Assembly (NCBI GenBank): GCA_964437365.1 | Contig: CAYTGM010000001.1 | Coordinates: forward strand, 496,001-560,000 | From: CAYTGM01 sp964437365 | GTDB lineage: Bacteria; Sumerlaeota; Sumerlaeia; SLMS01 | Direction: 5' to 3' | Length of the DNA: 64,000 nt | Shown here: in pieces, positions 27,472 to 35,862 of the stretch | How the letters are laid out: every line of letters starts with the position of its first letter | How positions within the stretch are numbered: the first letter of the stretch is position 1 | Translations under genes and position numbers: made by a program | Notes under the pieces: generated by a model | Database searches by the model: none | What the model saw: only the letters and a program-made list of their open reading frames with translations | Told to the model about the DNA's origin: nothing

Positions 27472-29410
27472 ATCATTGAAATCTGTCGATAAGGAAATCT
27501 GGGCTCTTGTGATTACAACAGGAGCCCTTCTTCTTGTTTTATTAAACCAGGTCTCTCTCAACCTGAATGATCCGACTGTCTATGCGGAAACAATGAATAT
27601 TCACTTCAGTCAGGCTTTGAGAGAAGGTCAGGAGGTCGACCTCGGTTCCAGTTGGGACGTGAGCGGTGAAGGAATTAGAGCAAAGGAGAAGAGGGCCAGC
27701 CTGAATTTCGAAACACCTCCAGGTCCGTGGGCAAAGGCACGCGTTAACATCAACGGAGATGCAGACACTCAATGGACCATTCGTCTTGCCAGAAATTATC
27801 AGGCCGCAAGTTTTCCCAAGGTTATTCCTGGAGTACCCTACGATATATCGGGTGAACGACTCCCCTATGCTGGAAGGTCTACAGATCCTTTGGCAGTCAC
27901 GCTTTACGCACAGGAAGAAGGGGTGCTTTTATCGAAGATCAGGATTGAACTCTCGCCTGACATTCGAACAAAGAAAGAGTGGAACTTAGGCTTCACGGGA
28001 GCTCTCTTCGGTAGTCTGCTCCCTCTAGCCCTTTTCTTCTTTCTCCGATTTGGAAGAGAGCGGACTGTCAGACTTTCTGCAGCGATCGCTCTGTTTTCTT
28101 CATTGATCCTAGTGTTTATTGTCATTTCCTATAGCCGTGCTCTACAGTTTCTTCTTCCTCTAGCGGTAGGACTTTTTCTTTCTGGCGGCTTCTCCTATTA
28201 TCTGAAAAAATATACAAAGAAGACTTCAGGTGGAGAGAATATCTCAGCGGGGGAGTGGGTTCCTGCCTTCTGTTTTGGAGTCGCGTTACTCGGTATCTCT
28301 CTTTGGGCAAGATGGAACCAGTTCGAGCTTTCAAGGTACGACATCCTTAGACCAGATGCTCAGGGCTACTTTGAAATCGCCAGTAAAGATTCTTTCTGGC
28401 CAACGATTCAATCGAATGCTCCCTATGTGCGAGAACTTTTATTTCCTCTCCTGATGAAAGTCTCCTTTCTCGTTTTTCCCGAGACCTGGACGGCAGCGCG
28501 CGTCTTTTCACTGCTGTTAGGGTCATTACTTCCCCTGTTGATTTTTGCTTTGGGATGGCGACTCTTTACACCCGTCGTGGCAATTTTCTCTGCGTTCGTG
28601 ATCGCTATACATCCGTATTTTGTCCAGATGTCTGTCGAGGTTCTTCGTGACGACCTGATCACTCTCATCTATTTGCTTCTGGCTCTTCTAATGATATTAG
28701 ATAAAGATACTCTACCTCAGAAACTCTACAATGGACTTCTTGGCGCAGGATTAGTCTGCCTGATTTTTACAAAGGCGAGCGCACTGATTGCTGGTTTCTT
28801 CTTTATCGCTATCGCCTGGCAGAGAGGTTTGATCTCGAAATTGACGGCGGGTATATGCGTTGCATTATCTCTTATTGCGATCTTTCCTTACATGATTGCT
28901 AATCTGGCGATCCAACCGGGGGCACCCTTCTTTGCAGAAAACCTTCATCTCTCCTATTATGAGAACCGGTTTCTGGTAAATCAAGCCGCTGAGAATGGAT
29001 TGACGCTGGCGGAGTGGCAGTCAGATCCCTATGGAAATGAAGGAACCTCTCTTCTCTCGTACATTGGAACCCTCGGGGCAGGCGGTTTCTTGAAGGTTGT
29101 TTTCATAGATTCCCCCATGGCGTTATTTGCCTACTTCCCACATGGAGAATTGTTTCGTGGTCAGGAGTGGCCCTTTCTGTTTCTCTTCCTTGGGTTCGTC
29201 TACATTGTCCGGGACTGGAGAAAATATTTACACGTTTTAATCCCAACAGCGGCCCTAATCCTCCCCCTTTTTTTAGTCGCTGGGGTGAAGCTTGATACGA
29301 GACTGGCATCCGTTGTCGGCTGTTGGGCGATTCTGATTTTCTTCTTCGGTCTTGAGCGTACTGCCCTATTGATTCAGCAGAAACTGAGCGGTAACGTTAA
29401 GTCGTCGTAA
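27458..29410 (+). CDS. GT-C-like polytopic membrane glycosyltransferase (putative), coupled to the histidine kinase
   Basis: A 650-aa integral membrane protein. Helix one (about 15-33) is followed by an extracytoplasmic beta-rich domain of about 150 residues. About ten more helices follow. After the third helix comes SRYDILRPDAQGYFEIA, an Asp-containing loop typical of GT-C enzymes, and later PETWTAARVFSLLLGSL and HPYFVQMSVEVLRDD. It may transfer a sugar from a lipid carrier; no specific family motif allows more. The start at ATG 27458 lies inside the kinase gene (14-base overlap) and implies translational coupling. Upstream in-frame codons from 27413 give a Pro/Ser-rich extension that I reject. 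Confidence 0.6.
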   Translation: MITIKSLKSVDKEIWALVITTGALLLVLLNQVSLNLNDPTVYAETMNIHFSQALREGQEVDLGSSWDVSGEGIRAKEKRASLNFETPPGPWAKARVNINGDADTQWTIRLARNYQAASFPKVIPGVPYDISGERLPYAGRSTDPLAVTLYAQEEGVLLSKIRIELSPDIRTKKEWNLGFTGALFGSLLPLALFFFLRFGRERTVRLSAAIALFSSLILVFIVISYSRALQFLLPLAVGLFLSGGFSYYLKKYTKKTSGGENISAGEWVPAFCFGVALLGISLWARWNQFELSRYDILRPDAQGYFEIASKDSFWPTIQSNAPYVRELLFPLLMKVSFLVFPETWTAARVFSLLLGSLLPLLIFALGWRLFTPVVAIFSAFVIAIHPYFVQMSVEVLRDDLITLIYLLLALLMILDKDTLPQKLYNGLLGAGLVCLIFTKASALIAGFFFIAIAWQRGLISKLTAGICVALSLIAIFPYMIANLAIQPGAPFFAENLHLSYYENRFLVNQAAENGLTLAEWQSDPYGNEGTSLLSYIGTLGAGGFLKVVFIDSPMALFAYFPHGELFRGQEWPFLFLFLGFVYIVRDWRKYLHVLIPTAALILPLFLVAGVKLDTRLASVVGCWAILIFFFGLERTALLIQQKLSGNVKSS

Positions 29411-29825
29411 GCGCTTTCAGGAAGCTTGATGCGGTTTTAACCTCTTAGCTCTTTTGACGACCGGTGTACCCTTCACAGCCCATCATCCTTCACAAAATAT
29501 CAGGCTTTTCTGACACTTCGGAGAATTTATATCTCCCGACCTACCTGCTTTCAACTTGCTTGTAACCTGCATGGAACATGCATTCGGATGCAGGTTACAA
29601 GAAGGTTAATATCTGGTTAATACAAAGTAGACCCTGATAAGACCAGTTGTATCTGCAAGCGCTTTCAACTAAGATGAAGTGGCGTTGCCTGATATTGCTC
29701 TCAATTTATATCGCTTCTCATCATGAATCATTCTACAAAAGGGAGCAGCAGTCTTTCAGACGATGATAGACAGAGGAGCTTTCTCTCTCAAAACCACTTT
29801 TTGCTGAAGGTATGATCCTTTACTA
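29411..29825. other. Intergenic region with a long inverted repeat
   Basis: A 415-base gap without a full gene. It contains the perfect 14-base inverted repeat at 29559-29601 and an 11-base direct repeat, AAGCGCTTTCA, at 29409-29419 and 29657-29667. It leads into a truncated reading frame that resembles the 3' end of the following gene, so it may contain decayed remains of a duplicated copy. Confidence 0.5.
29559..29601. repeat. Perfect 14-bp inverted repeat
   Basis: CTTGTAACCTGCAT (29559-29572) and ATGCAGGTTACAAG (29588-29601) are exact complements around a 15-base loop. There is no T-run on either side, so it is not a standard terminator. It may be a processed RNA hairpin, an operator, or a relic of a mobile element. 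Confidence 0.65.
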
Positions 29826-30062
29826 GTGAATGCTTCCCCACTTCAAGCTCCCGGCCGACTCTATGAAGACAAAGCGAATCAGGCGTATTTTCTCTTCGAT
29901 GAGGGATCAGCAACTCTTTACAGGTATCTATACGAAGGCAGAGGTTTGCAAGTTTTGCCTGGGTTTGAGGATGGTTCTCAGCTTCTGATTCCGGTGACAG
30001 AGGTGCATTCCATCGCTACAGGATTCACCACCGTTAGGTCGACGGGCACGATGCTTTATTGA
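29826..30062 (+). pseudogene. Truncated C-terminal remnant paralogous to the next gene
   Basis: A 78-codon frame whose translation lines up, without gaps, with the last 74 residues of the 846-aa secreted protein encoded at 30203-32743. By eye about 39 of 74 positions are identical. Shared blocks include ATLYRY, GFEDG and a common Tyr C-terminus. The frame opens at a GTG with no convincing ribosome-binding site, and none of the remaining ~770 residues of the paralogue is visible upstream. I read it as the surviving 3' end of an old tandem duplicate. A short expressed peptide is possible but less likely. Confidence 0.7.
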
Positions 30063-30202
30063 TTAGATCTATACATTCATCTCGATCATAATGGGTGTTG
30101 TGGGGGTGAAAAACGATTTCCCGGTGCCGGTATTTCTATTGACCAGTTCCTACTCCTGTTTGAGTCTTCCATCACAATTAGATTTAATCAGTGAGGAGTG
30201 CG

Positions 30203-32743
30203 ATGAAGATCACAAGCTGGTCATTCTATTCGGTTCTGGTTTTGACATTGATCATGGTCAAGCCATCCCTGGCAGAAGTGGTTGTTCGTCAAACAACCGT
30301 GGAGGATGTTTCCGTTTTCAACTCCCCCGTTATTCTCGAGGGGTACAATAATGATGGAACTGATGCTGTAGCTATCTGGCGCTCTCAAGACCCCGGATCT
30401 GTTGGAGTCTATAGTCTCCTGGACCTCACGATTCTTGATGAACCAGATCTCGGACTCACTTCAGAGCCGGATACGACTTTCGTTCAAACGTACAATACTT
30501 ATCAGGACACTTATTTCGAGCTCGTTGAGAACAATGATCAAACGAGTTTTACGCTACATCGCTGGAACCTTTCAGACTGGCAGCATGATGTCAGTTTTCC
30601 TATTCCAGGTCAGGTTGTTCTGAGAATTCCTGACGCAAATGACGATGACATGAACGATTATATCGTGGACCCATTCGCCTCAAATCCTGAAGGGGTCTCT
30701 AAGGTTCAAATCCTCTCCGGCATAGATGGCAGCTTCATCAGAAACATTAACTTCCCAGAAAAAGGAAGAATTCTGGCCTTGATCGATCCGAAACAGGTCG
30801 GCTACTCGGACTTGAATGATGATAACAAACCTGATATAGCAGGTGTCAGGTTTCAAGATGGGGTCTTCAGTTATTTCGTGCTGACAGGAGCTGACTTTCA
30901 GATCTTGTCTGAAACAGAAGTGACAGGCGGAGGCGCGACTCCGTTTAAAGATGTCAATAATGATGGGATCGTTGATGTTCTGATTCCTGCAGATCCGAAC
31001 GGCACATCGGGGCCGAAGGTGATTTCGCCCCTTGATGGAAGTATCTTAACAACTCTTGATTTTCTTGATGATCCTTCCACCGAAGAGATTGAATTCAGCG
31101 ACACCATTGGAAGCTATGGCACGACTCGAGATCTTACCGCAAATGGCGAAGCTGAGTACGTTTTTGTTGGGTCTGTCGGCAACTCAAGAAAGATGGTGGT
31201 GGTCGACATAGCTGATGGCGAAATTGTGGTAGAACAAGACTTTGGCACTGGTAGCCGAAGGGCATACCCGAGACTTTCTATTGGCGATATACAGAATCAA
31301 GATATCCTCTTTGTGACCGTTGGTGAGATCAACCTCGGTGGTATCTCGCTGGAAGTACATTACGGCGATCCAGAGCTGGTGTCACAAACCGATAACCCCG
31401 TTGTTTTTCCTGACAGACAGCAAGGTGAACCTCCCACCTGGCCGAAAACAGTTCCCGTTTGGATCAGAAAGAATTTCTCTGATCCTCCAAGCCTGTTCAA
31501 CAGACTGTATGTAACTGATATCGCCTTTTCAGGTCCTCATCCGGGGTCGTTTGATATTGAATTGCCATACTCCTTTCCTCAGTTGATTCCGACAGAGCCT
31601 GCAATTGATTCACCCATATTCCCTTCACTCATCCCCAAGAGTGCGGCCAGTATAGACGTTGTTTTCTCTCCCGTTCAGACAGGATTAAATGAGGCAATGC
31701 TCGAGGTTTCTATTTCCCTTTCAGAAGAAGACTTTACGGTCAGTCTTCAGGGTAATGCTGGGCCGTTCCCTGATCATTTGTCAGAAATCTATCTGGAGAC
31801 TCCTGAAGGAACTCTCGCCTATGATGAAGTAACAAGTGGGATCCGGCTTATTCATCCTGTTTCTAAGAACGTCCTTACACGTCGAGGTTCTAATACATTA
31901 CTTTTTCATGAGGGAGACGCGATTGGTTACACCATTTCAGAGCCTGTTCGGTTTACAGATGATGAGATCAATATGCGAGATGTCGCGGAGTCAGGCCCTT
32001 TCGCGAGCAAGAGAGCGCCGGGCTTCCCGGCAAGTATAACCTACCATCTGTTACCACTACCTGATCGGTCATATCGAGTCCTGCACTCATATTTTCAGTC
32101 GAAACTCGGTCCTGATACAGATTATTATGTGACCAAAGTTGACGAAGACTTAACAACAGGAGTTCTAATCAGCTCTGCTGATTTTCGTATCGAAGACAAC
32201 CTGTCCGCTTATCCCAGAGGTGTCTTTGCGCCATATGCAACTCTCCAGGGCGATTCGGCCTCTACCTTCTTCTTTGATGAATCATCCAGCCTGTTCCAAA
32301 TCGATGACAACTCCTCTACAGCAACACTCGTCTACGACCAGCAAACTGTGGAGAGTTTTCTAGGTCCGTTGGAGTTTCCCGGTGCTGGACCCAATGTCAG
32401 ACAGATCCTTGCCACAGGTGATCACTTTCTTATTGGTCTATTCTATACAGAGCCATTCCTCAGAGAAGCTTCCTCTGTTGAAGGGCCATGGGAGCCTGTC
32501 TTCCCCGATGAGCCTGAGCCACTTGAAAATCCGGGTTTCCTGTACCCGGACGATGATAATAAAGCCTTCTTCATCTTCGACCAGTCCACAGCTACACTTT
32601 ACAGATACTTTTACCACGAAAAAGCATTAAGATCAGTGGCTGGCTTTGAAGATGGGACGCAATTACGGATTCCAGTTCCTTCTGTAACTTCTATAGCGCC
32701 AGGCTTCGATCATGTCAGCGGTGAGGGAGTAACTTTCTACTAA
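30203..32743 (+). CDS. Large secreted protein with FG-GAP/VCBS-like repeats and an anchor-D-like beta domain
   Basis: The ATG at 30203 follows GAGGAG and starts a classical signal peptide, MKITSWSFYSVLVLTLIMVK, cleaved near SLA-EV. An upstream in-frame GTG at 30191 would overlap the ribosome-binding site. The N-terminal half holds calcium-binding-like Asp motifs: DANDDDMNDY, DLNDDNKPDI and DVNNDGIVDV, as in FG-GAP/VCBS propellers. Around residues 430-540 a segment ending in FTVSLQGNAGP resembles choice-of-anchor-D (ASH-like) beta domains. The C-terminal ~300 residues have no family I recognise, and a close paralogous fragment lies just upstream. The 846-aa product is probably extracellular or surface-bound. 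It is convergent with the glycosyltransferase genes; the stop codons overlap. Confidence 0.75.
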   Translation: MKITSWSFYSVLVLTLIMVKPSLAEVVVRQTTVEDVSVFNSPVILEGYNNDGTDAVAIWRSQDPGSVGVYSLLDLTILDEPDLGLTSEPDTTFVQTYNTYQDTYFELVENNDQTSFTLHRWNLSDWQHDVSFPIPGQVVLRIPDANDDDMNDYIVDPFASNPEGVSKVQILSGIDGSFIRNINFPEKGRILALIDPKQVGYSDLNDDNKPDIAGVRFQDGVFSYFVLTGADFQILSETEVTGGGATPFKDVNNDGIVDVLIPADPNGTSGPKVISPLDGSILTTLDFLDDPSTEEIEFSDTIGSYGTTRDLTANGEAEYVFVGSVGNSRKMVVVDIADGEIVVEQDFGTGSRRAYPRLSIGDIQNQDILFVTVGEINLGGISLEVHYGDPELVSQTDNPVVFPDRQQGEPPTWPKTVPVWIRKNFSDPPSLFNRLYVTDIAFSGPHPGSFDIELPYSFPQLIPTEPAIDSPIFPSLIPKSAASIDVVFSPVQTGLNEAMLEVSISLSEEDFTVSLQGNAGPFPDHLSEIYLETPEGTLAYDEVTSGIRLIHPVSKNVLTRRGSNTLLFHEGDAIGYTISEPVRFTDDEINMRDVAESGPFASKRAPGFPASITYHLLPLPDRSYRVLHSYFQSKLGPDTDYYVTKVDEDLTTGVLISSADFRIEDNLSAYPRGVFAPYATLQGDSASTFFFDESSSLFQIDDNSSTATLVYDQQTVESFLGPLEFPGAGPNVRQILATGDHFLIGLFYTEPFLREASSVEGPWEPVFPDEPEPLENPGFLYPDDDNKAFFIFDQSTATLYRYFYHEKALRSVAGFEDGTQLRIPVPSVTSIAPGFDHVSGEGVTFY

Positions 32744-33888
32744 TCGTCATAATAACGGTTATAGATAGCAAGATGTCTTTTCGTCATGTGGGCCACCGAA
32801 AAGCGGGTATCTGCAAACCTTAACGCTCTTCTCTCCAAATTCGTTCGCATGGATTCGTTTTTAATGAGTTGGATCATCCTCTGAACAAGTGCTTCCACAT
32901 TCTTTGGCTCAACGAGCAGCCCATTCTTTTCGTGATTCAAAATATCAGGTACTCCTCCGACTGCCGTTGCAATGGAGGCTTTGCCACATTTCAGATATTC
33001 AAGCAAGGCGTTAGGAAGGCCTTCATCATGGGAAGGCAATACACAGAATAAAGCATCTTTGATGATTGGATAGACATTTGTCTGTTCACCAGCAAAGATG
33101 ACATGTTTCTCAATTTCAAGCTCTTTACATTTATCTTTCAATACGGTACCGTACCCATCGTCTCTTCCAACGAGTACAAGTTTAATCTTCGGGTACTGTT
33201 TCGATACCTGAGACATGGCATCTATCAGATCCAAGTGACCCTTCACAGGCAAGAGATTCGCCACACAGCAGATGTATTGATCAGGTAGGGTAGAGACAAC
33301 CTCTGATACCTCTTGCGAATTCTGCATATCTTCGTAAATATCTGGAATTGCGTTATAGGCGACGTGTATATTTCCCTTCAGGTATCTTCCAGACGAACTT
33401 TTTATCGCTGCCCGAGCAACAGAGGGTGAATTCGCTATACAAGTCGTTGCGTATTTAGAGACTCTCCCATCTATATCGTCCAGAAACTTTGAAGGTGGTC
33501 TGTCAGGCTTTACCTGGCGTCTTGAAATCACAAAGACCTGGTTCCTCAGAGAGAAATGATGGAGCCACACCCAGACATGAGACCAGAATAACCAGGCGTG
33601 AATGACCTGAGGATTGTAATTCCTCAAGATTGTTCGAAAGTCTTTGCTGGCCTTATAGAGTTTCTTCCAACCTGAAAGACGAAACAACTCTTTCGCTTTG
33701 GGTATATCGAAGGAGTTGAGGATCAATCCTTTTTCTTCTGCTTCTCTCAGTCGGGAACCTTGGTGCCTGAGCAAGAGAATCTTTGCCTCAACGCCTTCTT
33801 TTCTCAAACCCTCGCAAAGAAGAAGAAGCTGATGCTCAGAGCCTCCACGCTGCATGGAGCCGATGACAAATAGAACACGATTTATCAT
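32740..33888 (-). CDS. GT4-family glycosyltransferase
   Basis: A cytoplasmic GT-B fold glycosyltransferase of 382 aa. The N-terminal domain starts NRVLFVIGSMQRGGSEHQLL with the glycine-rich acceptor-side loop. The C-terminal nucleotide-sugar domain has SHDEGLPNALLEYLKCGKAS, the GT4 EX7E region, then GGVPDIL. It probably adds a sugar to a lipid-linked oligosaccharide, O-antigen or exopolysaccharide. It is the second gene of a pair: its start overlaps the stop of the upstream GT4 gene by four bases. Its stop overlaps the stop of the convergent secreted-protein gene by three to four bases. Confidence 0.88.
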   Translation of the reverse strand: MINRVLFVIGSMQRGGSEHQLLLLCEGLRKEGVEAKILLLRHQGSRLREAEEKGLILNSFDIPKAKELFRLSGWKKLYKASKDFRTILRNYNPQVIHAWLFWSHVWVWLHHFSLRNQVFVISRRQVKPDRPPSKFLDDIDGRVSKYATTCIANSPSVARAAIKSSSGRYLKGNIHVAYNAIPDIYEDMQNSQEVSEVVSTLPDQYICCVANLLPVKGHLDLIDAMSQVSKQYPKIKLVLVGRDDGYGTVLKDKCKELEIEKHVIFAGEQTNVYPIIKDALFCVLPSHDEGLPNALLEYLKCGKASIATAVGGVPDILNHEKNGLLVEPKNVEALVQRMIQLIKNESMRTNLERRALRFADTRFSVAHMTKRHLAIYNRYYDD

Positions 33889-35042
33889 CTGGAGCTCTTT
33901 CTCGCAACTAGTTGCTTGTAGAGTTCAAGCCATTGCAGGAGAATATTTTTTTGTGAATAATTGTCCAGTGACTTTATGGCATTCTCGATCAGCATACTTT
34001 GCTTATTTTTGTCTCCCATCAATTGAACGATCCGTTTGATAGAATTGTTGACAGTGCGATTGTCTATAAGAAGCCCATTGTGGTTATTGTGAATAAGATC
34101 TCGGGTTCCCGGTGAATCGCTGGCTATCACCAGACAATGATATTTCATGGCTTCCATGACAACATTCGGGAGTCCTTCGTGGTCACTCGTAAAGAGTAAG
34201 GCGTCAGCCTTTTCCAGGAGAAGAGGTACAGGAGCATCAGAAGAGAGAGTCAAGATGTGATCGGTTAAACCTGCCCTCCTGATAGACCTTTCTGTTTGTC
34301 TCTTTGTTCCGAGGTCACGACCAATCAATACCCCTCCAATTTGGGGATAGTATGCTTTCAATTCAGACAGCAGGTGGACAAAACGATCGTGCCTCTTCTG
34401 TTTCTTGAAATTCGCAGGATAGACGAAAACAGGCTCATGTTCTTCGAAAAACTGCCTTGCTTGTGGATCGGATAGACTTTCTCTCTCGGTGACGTCAGTT
34501 GGGGCGAAGTTCGGAATGACTCTCAGCTTATGAGCAGCAAACCACTCTTTCTCAAAAGTTTCAGAAGCAACGCTGCGAGAATTGACAACGATCTGGTCCG
34601 TAAAGACGTTCGTAATACACGAGAGAAGACGGGGTACGGGACTAAGCAGGTAAGGGTGGCGGGTATTTCTTCTCCCCGAGATCGTTTGTATAGATGGATG
34701 AGTCAGTTTGATGAATGGCAAGAAGATGTTTTGCCAGAAAAGAAAACTTTGGAGGATATGAATCCTCTTTCTCTTTAGTACAGATAGCAGTCTGAGGCTT
34801 GATTTGAGGTAGTCAATCGGGCGGAGAAGCTTTCCAGGTCCCTTTCTTGATGAATTTAATTTCAAGTCAACCACCGGAATCCCGTGGTCACTTAAATAGT
34901 TTTCAAGAGGACCTTTCTCTTCAGTGACGAACACGATGACATCATGACCAGCTCTTTTCAAGGAACAGGCCAGATAAGATCCCTGTTGCTCCGTTCCACC
35001 TCGCTGGAGGTTGCCAAGAAGGATGCCGATTCGCCTCGTCAT
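33885..35042 (-). CDS. GT4-family glycosyltransferase
   Basis: A 385-aa GT-B glycosyltransferase similar in build to the next gene. The N-terminus RRIGILLGNLQRGGTEQQG carries the family glycine-rich loop. The C-terminal domain shows TSDHEGLPNVVMEAMKYHCL, an EX7E-type element, and SPGTRDLI. The similar N-termini (QRGG-S/T-E-x-Q) suggest the two genes arose by duplication and act in one glycan pathway. No polymerase, flippase or acceptor gene is next to them. A WecA-type initiator lies on the same strand at 57-58 kb. The leuD terminator lies between this gene and leuD. Confidence 0.87.
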   Translation of the reverse strand: MTRRIGILLGNLQRGGTEQQGSYLACSLKRAGHDVIVFVTEEKGPLENYLSDHGIPVVDLKLNSSRKGPGKLLRPIDYLKSSLRLLSVLKRKRIHILQSFLFWQNIFLPFIKLTHPSIQTISGRRNTRHPYLLSPVPRLLSCITNVFTDQIVVNSRSVASETFEKEWFAAHKLRVIPNFAPTDVTERESLSDPQARQFFEEHEPVFVYPANFKKQKRHDRFVHLLSELKAYYPQIGGVLIGRDLGTKRQTERSIRRAGLTDHILTLSSDAPVPLLLEKADALLFTSDHEGLPNVVMEAMKYHCLVIASDSPGTRDLIHNNHNGLLIDNRTVNNSIKRIVQLMGDKNKQSMLIENAIKSLDNYSQKNILLQWLELYKQLVARKSSR

Positions 35043-35144
35043 GTTTTTCGGGCCATCTCCGTTTTCTGTTCGCTTCTATAGGTAGAGTGATCGAATTCTT
35101 GAGAGATGCAACCGCTCTTCTGTGAGGAGACAGGACTGAAAGTA

Positions 35145-35175
35145 AAAAGCTCCCCTGGAAACAGATCCAGGGGAG
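35145..35175 (-). terminator. Rho-independent terminator of the marR-leuCD operon
   Basis: On the minus strand, CTCCCCTGGA (35175-35166) pairs with TCCAGGGGAG (35159-35150) around a 6-base loop. A CTTTTT tract follows immediately. It lies about 30 bases after the leuD stop. Confidence 0.88.
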
Positions 35176-35207
35176 AGGTCATACAAGGGTTGGGTAATGC
35201 TTTCGAT

Positions 35208-35819
35208 TTACCAGCCTGAAACGTAAGGGAGTGCATCCGCTGTTTTTTTTACTTCATCAACTGCCGCGAGAAGCTCTGATGTCGAATCCCACCGTCCTTC
35301 AAGGAACTGCTGTCGAGGCCCGTCAGGAATCACGACGGAGATTTTCTGGTCGCCGAAGCGGACTTCTTTTTTCTCAAGGTCAACTTCAACGTCTATCTGA
35401 GGGTCAGCCTGGATCGCTTTCTGGAGTTTGGAAACATCTCCTTCCGCTGCAGTAACGCAGGGAACACCAAGGGTAATGCAGTTGCCAAAGAATATCTCAG
35501 CAAAGGATTCTCCAACGATTGCTTTGATGCCTTTGTTCCAGCGCATGATTGACTGTGGTGCGTGTTCACGAGAAGAGCCACAGCCAAAGTTCTTGTTCAC
35601 AACGAGGATAGAAGCGTCCTGATAGACATCCATATCGAAGGAATGAGTCTGCCCTTTTTCTTTCAATTGAAGACGATCATCTTCGAATGCGTGCTCACCG
35701 AGTCCATCGAATGTTACACAACGAAGAAAACGTGCAGGGATAATTCGATCCGTATCAATGTCATTCCCGATTACAGGAACTGCTTTTCCAGAGATTTGAT
35801 TACGTACTAAGTCACTCAT
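35208..35819 (-). CDS. leuD: 3-isopropylmalate dehydratase small subunit (LeuD)
   Basis: LeuD is the swivel-domain partner of LeuC. Together they isomerise 2- to 3-isopropylmalate in leucine synthesis. The sequence has GNDIDTDRIIPARFLRCVTF, then NFGCGSSREHAPQSI with the GSSREHA substrate-binding motif, and NCITLGVP. At 203 aa it has the length of the bacterial two-subunit form. It starts at ATG 35819, 43 bases after leuC, in the same operon, and is followed by a strong terminator. Confidence 0.96.
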   Translation of the reverse strand: MSDLVRNQISGKAVPVIGNDIDTDRIIPARFLRCVTFDGLGEHAFEDDRLQLKEKGQTHSFDMDVYQDASILVVNKNFGCGSSREHAPQSIMRWNKGIKAIVGESFAEIFFGNCITLGVPCVTAAEGDVSKLQKAIQADPQIDVEVDLEKKEVRFGDQKISVVIPDGPRQQFLEGRWDSTSELLAAVDEVKKTADALPYVSGW

Positions 35820-35862
35820 AGGTCTAATCCTTTATCAATCTATGCAGTCAATGGTATAGAGG

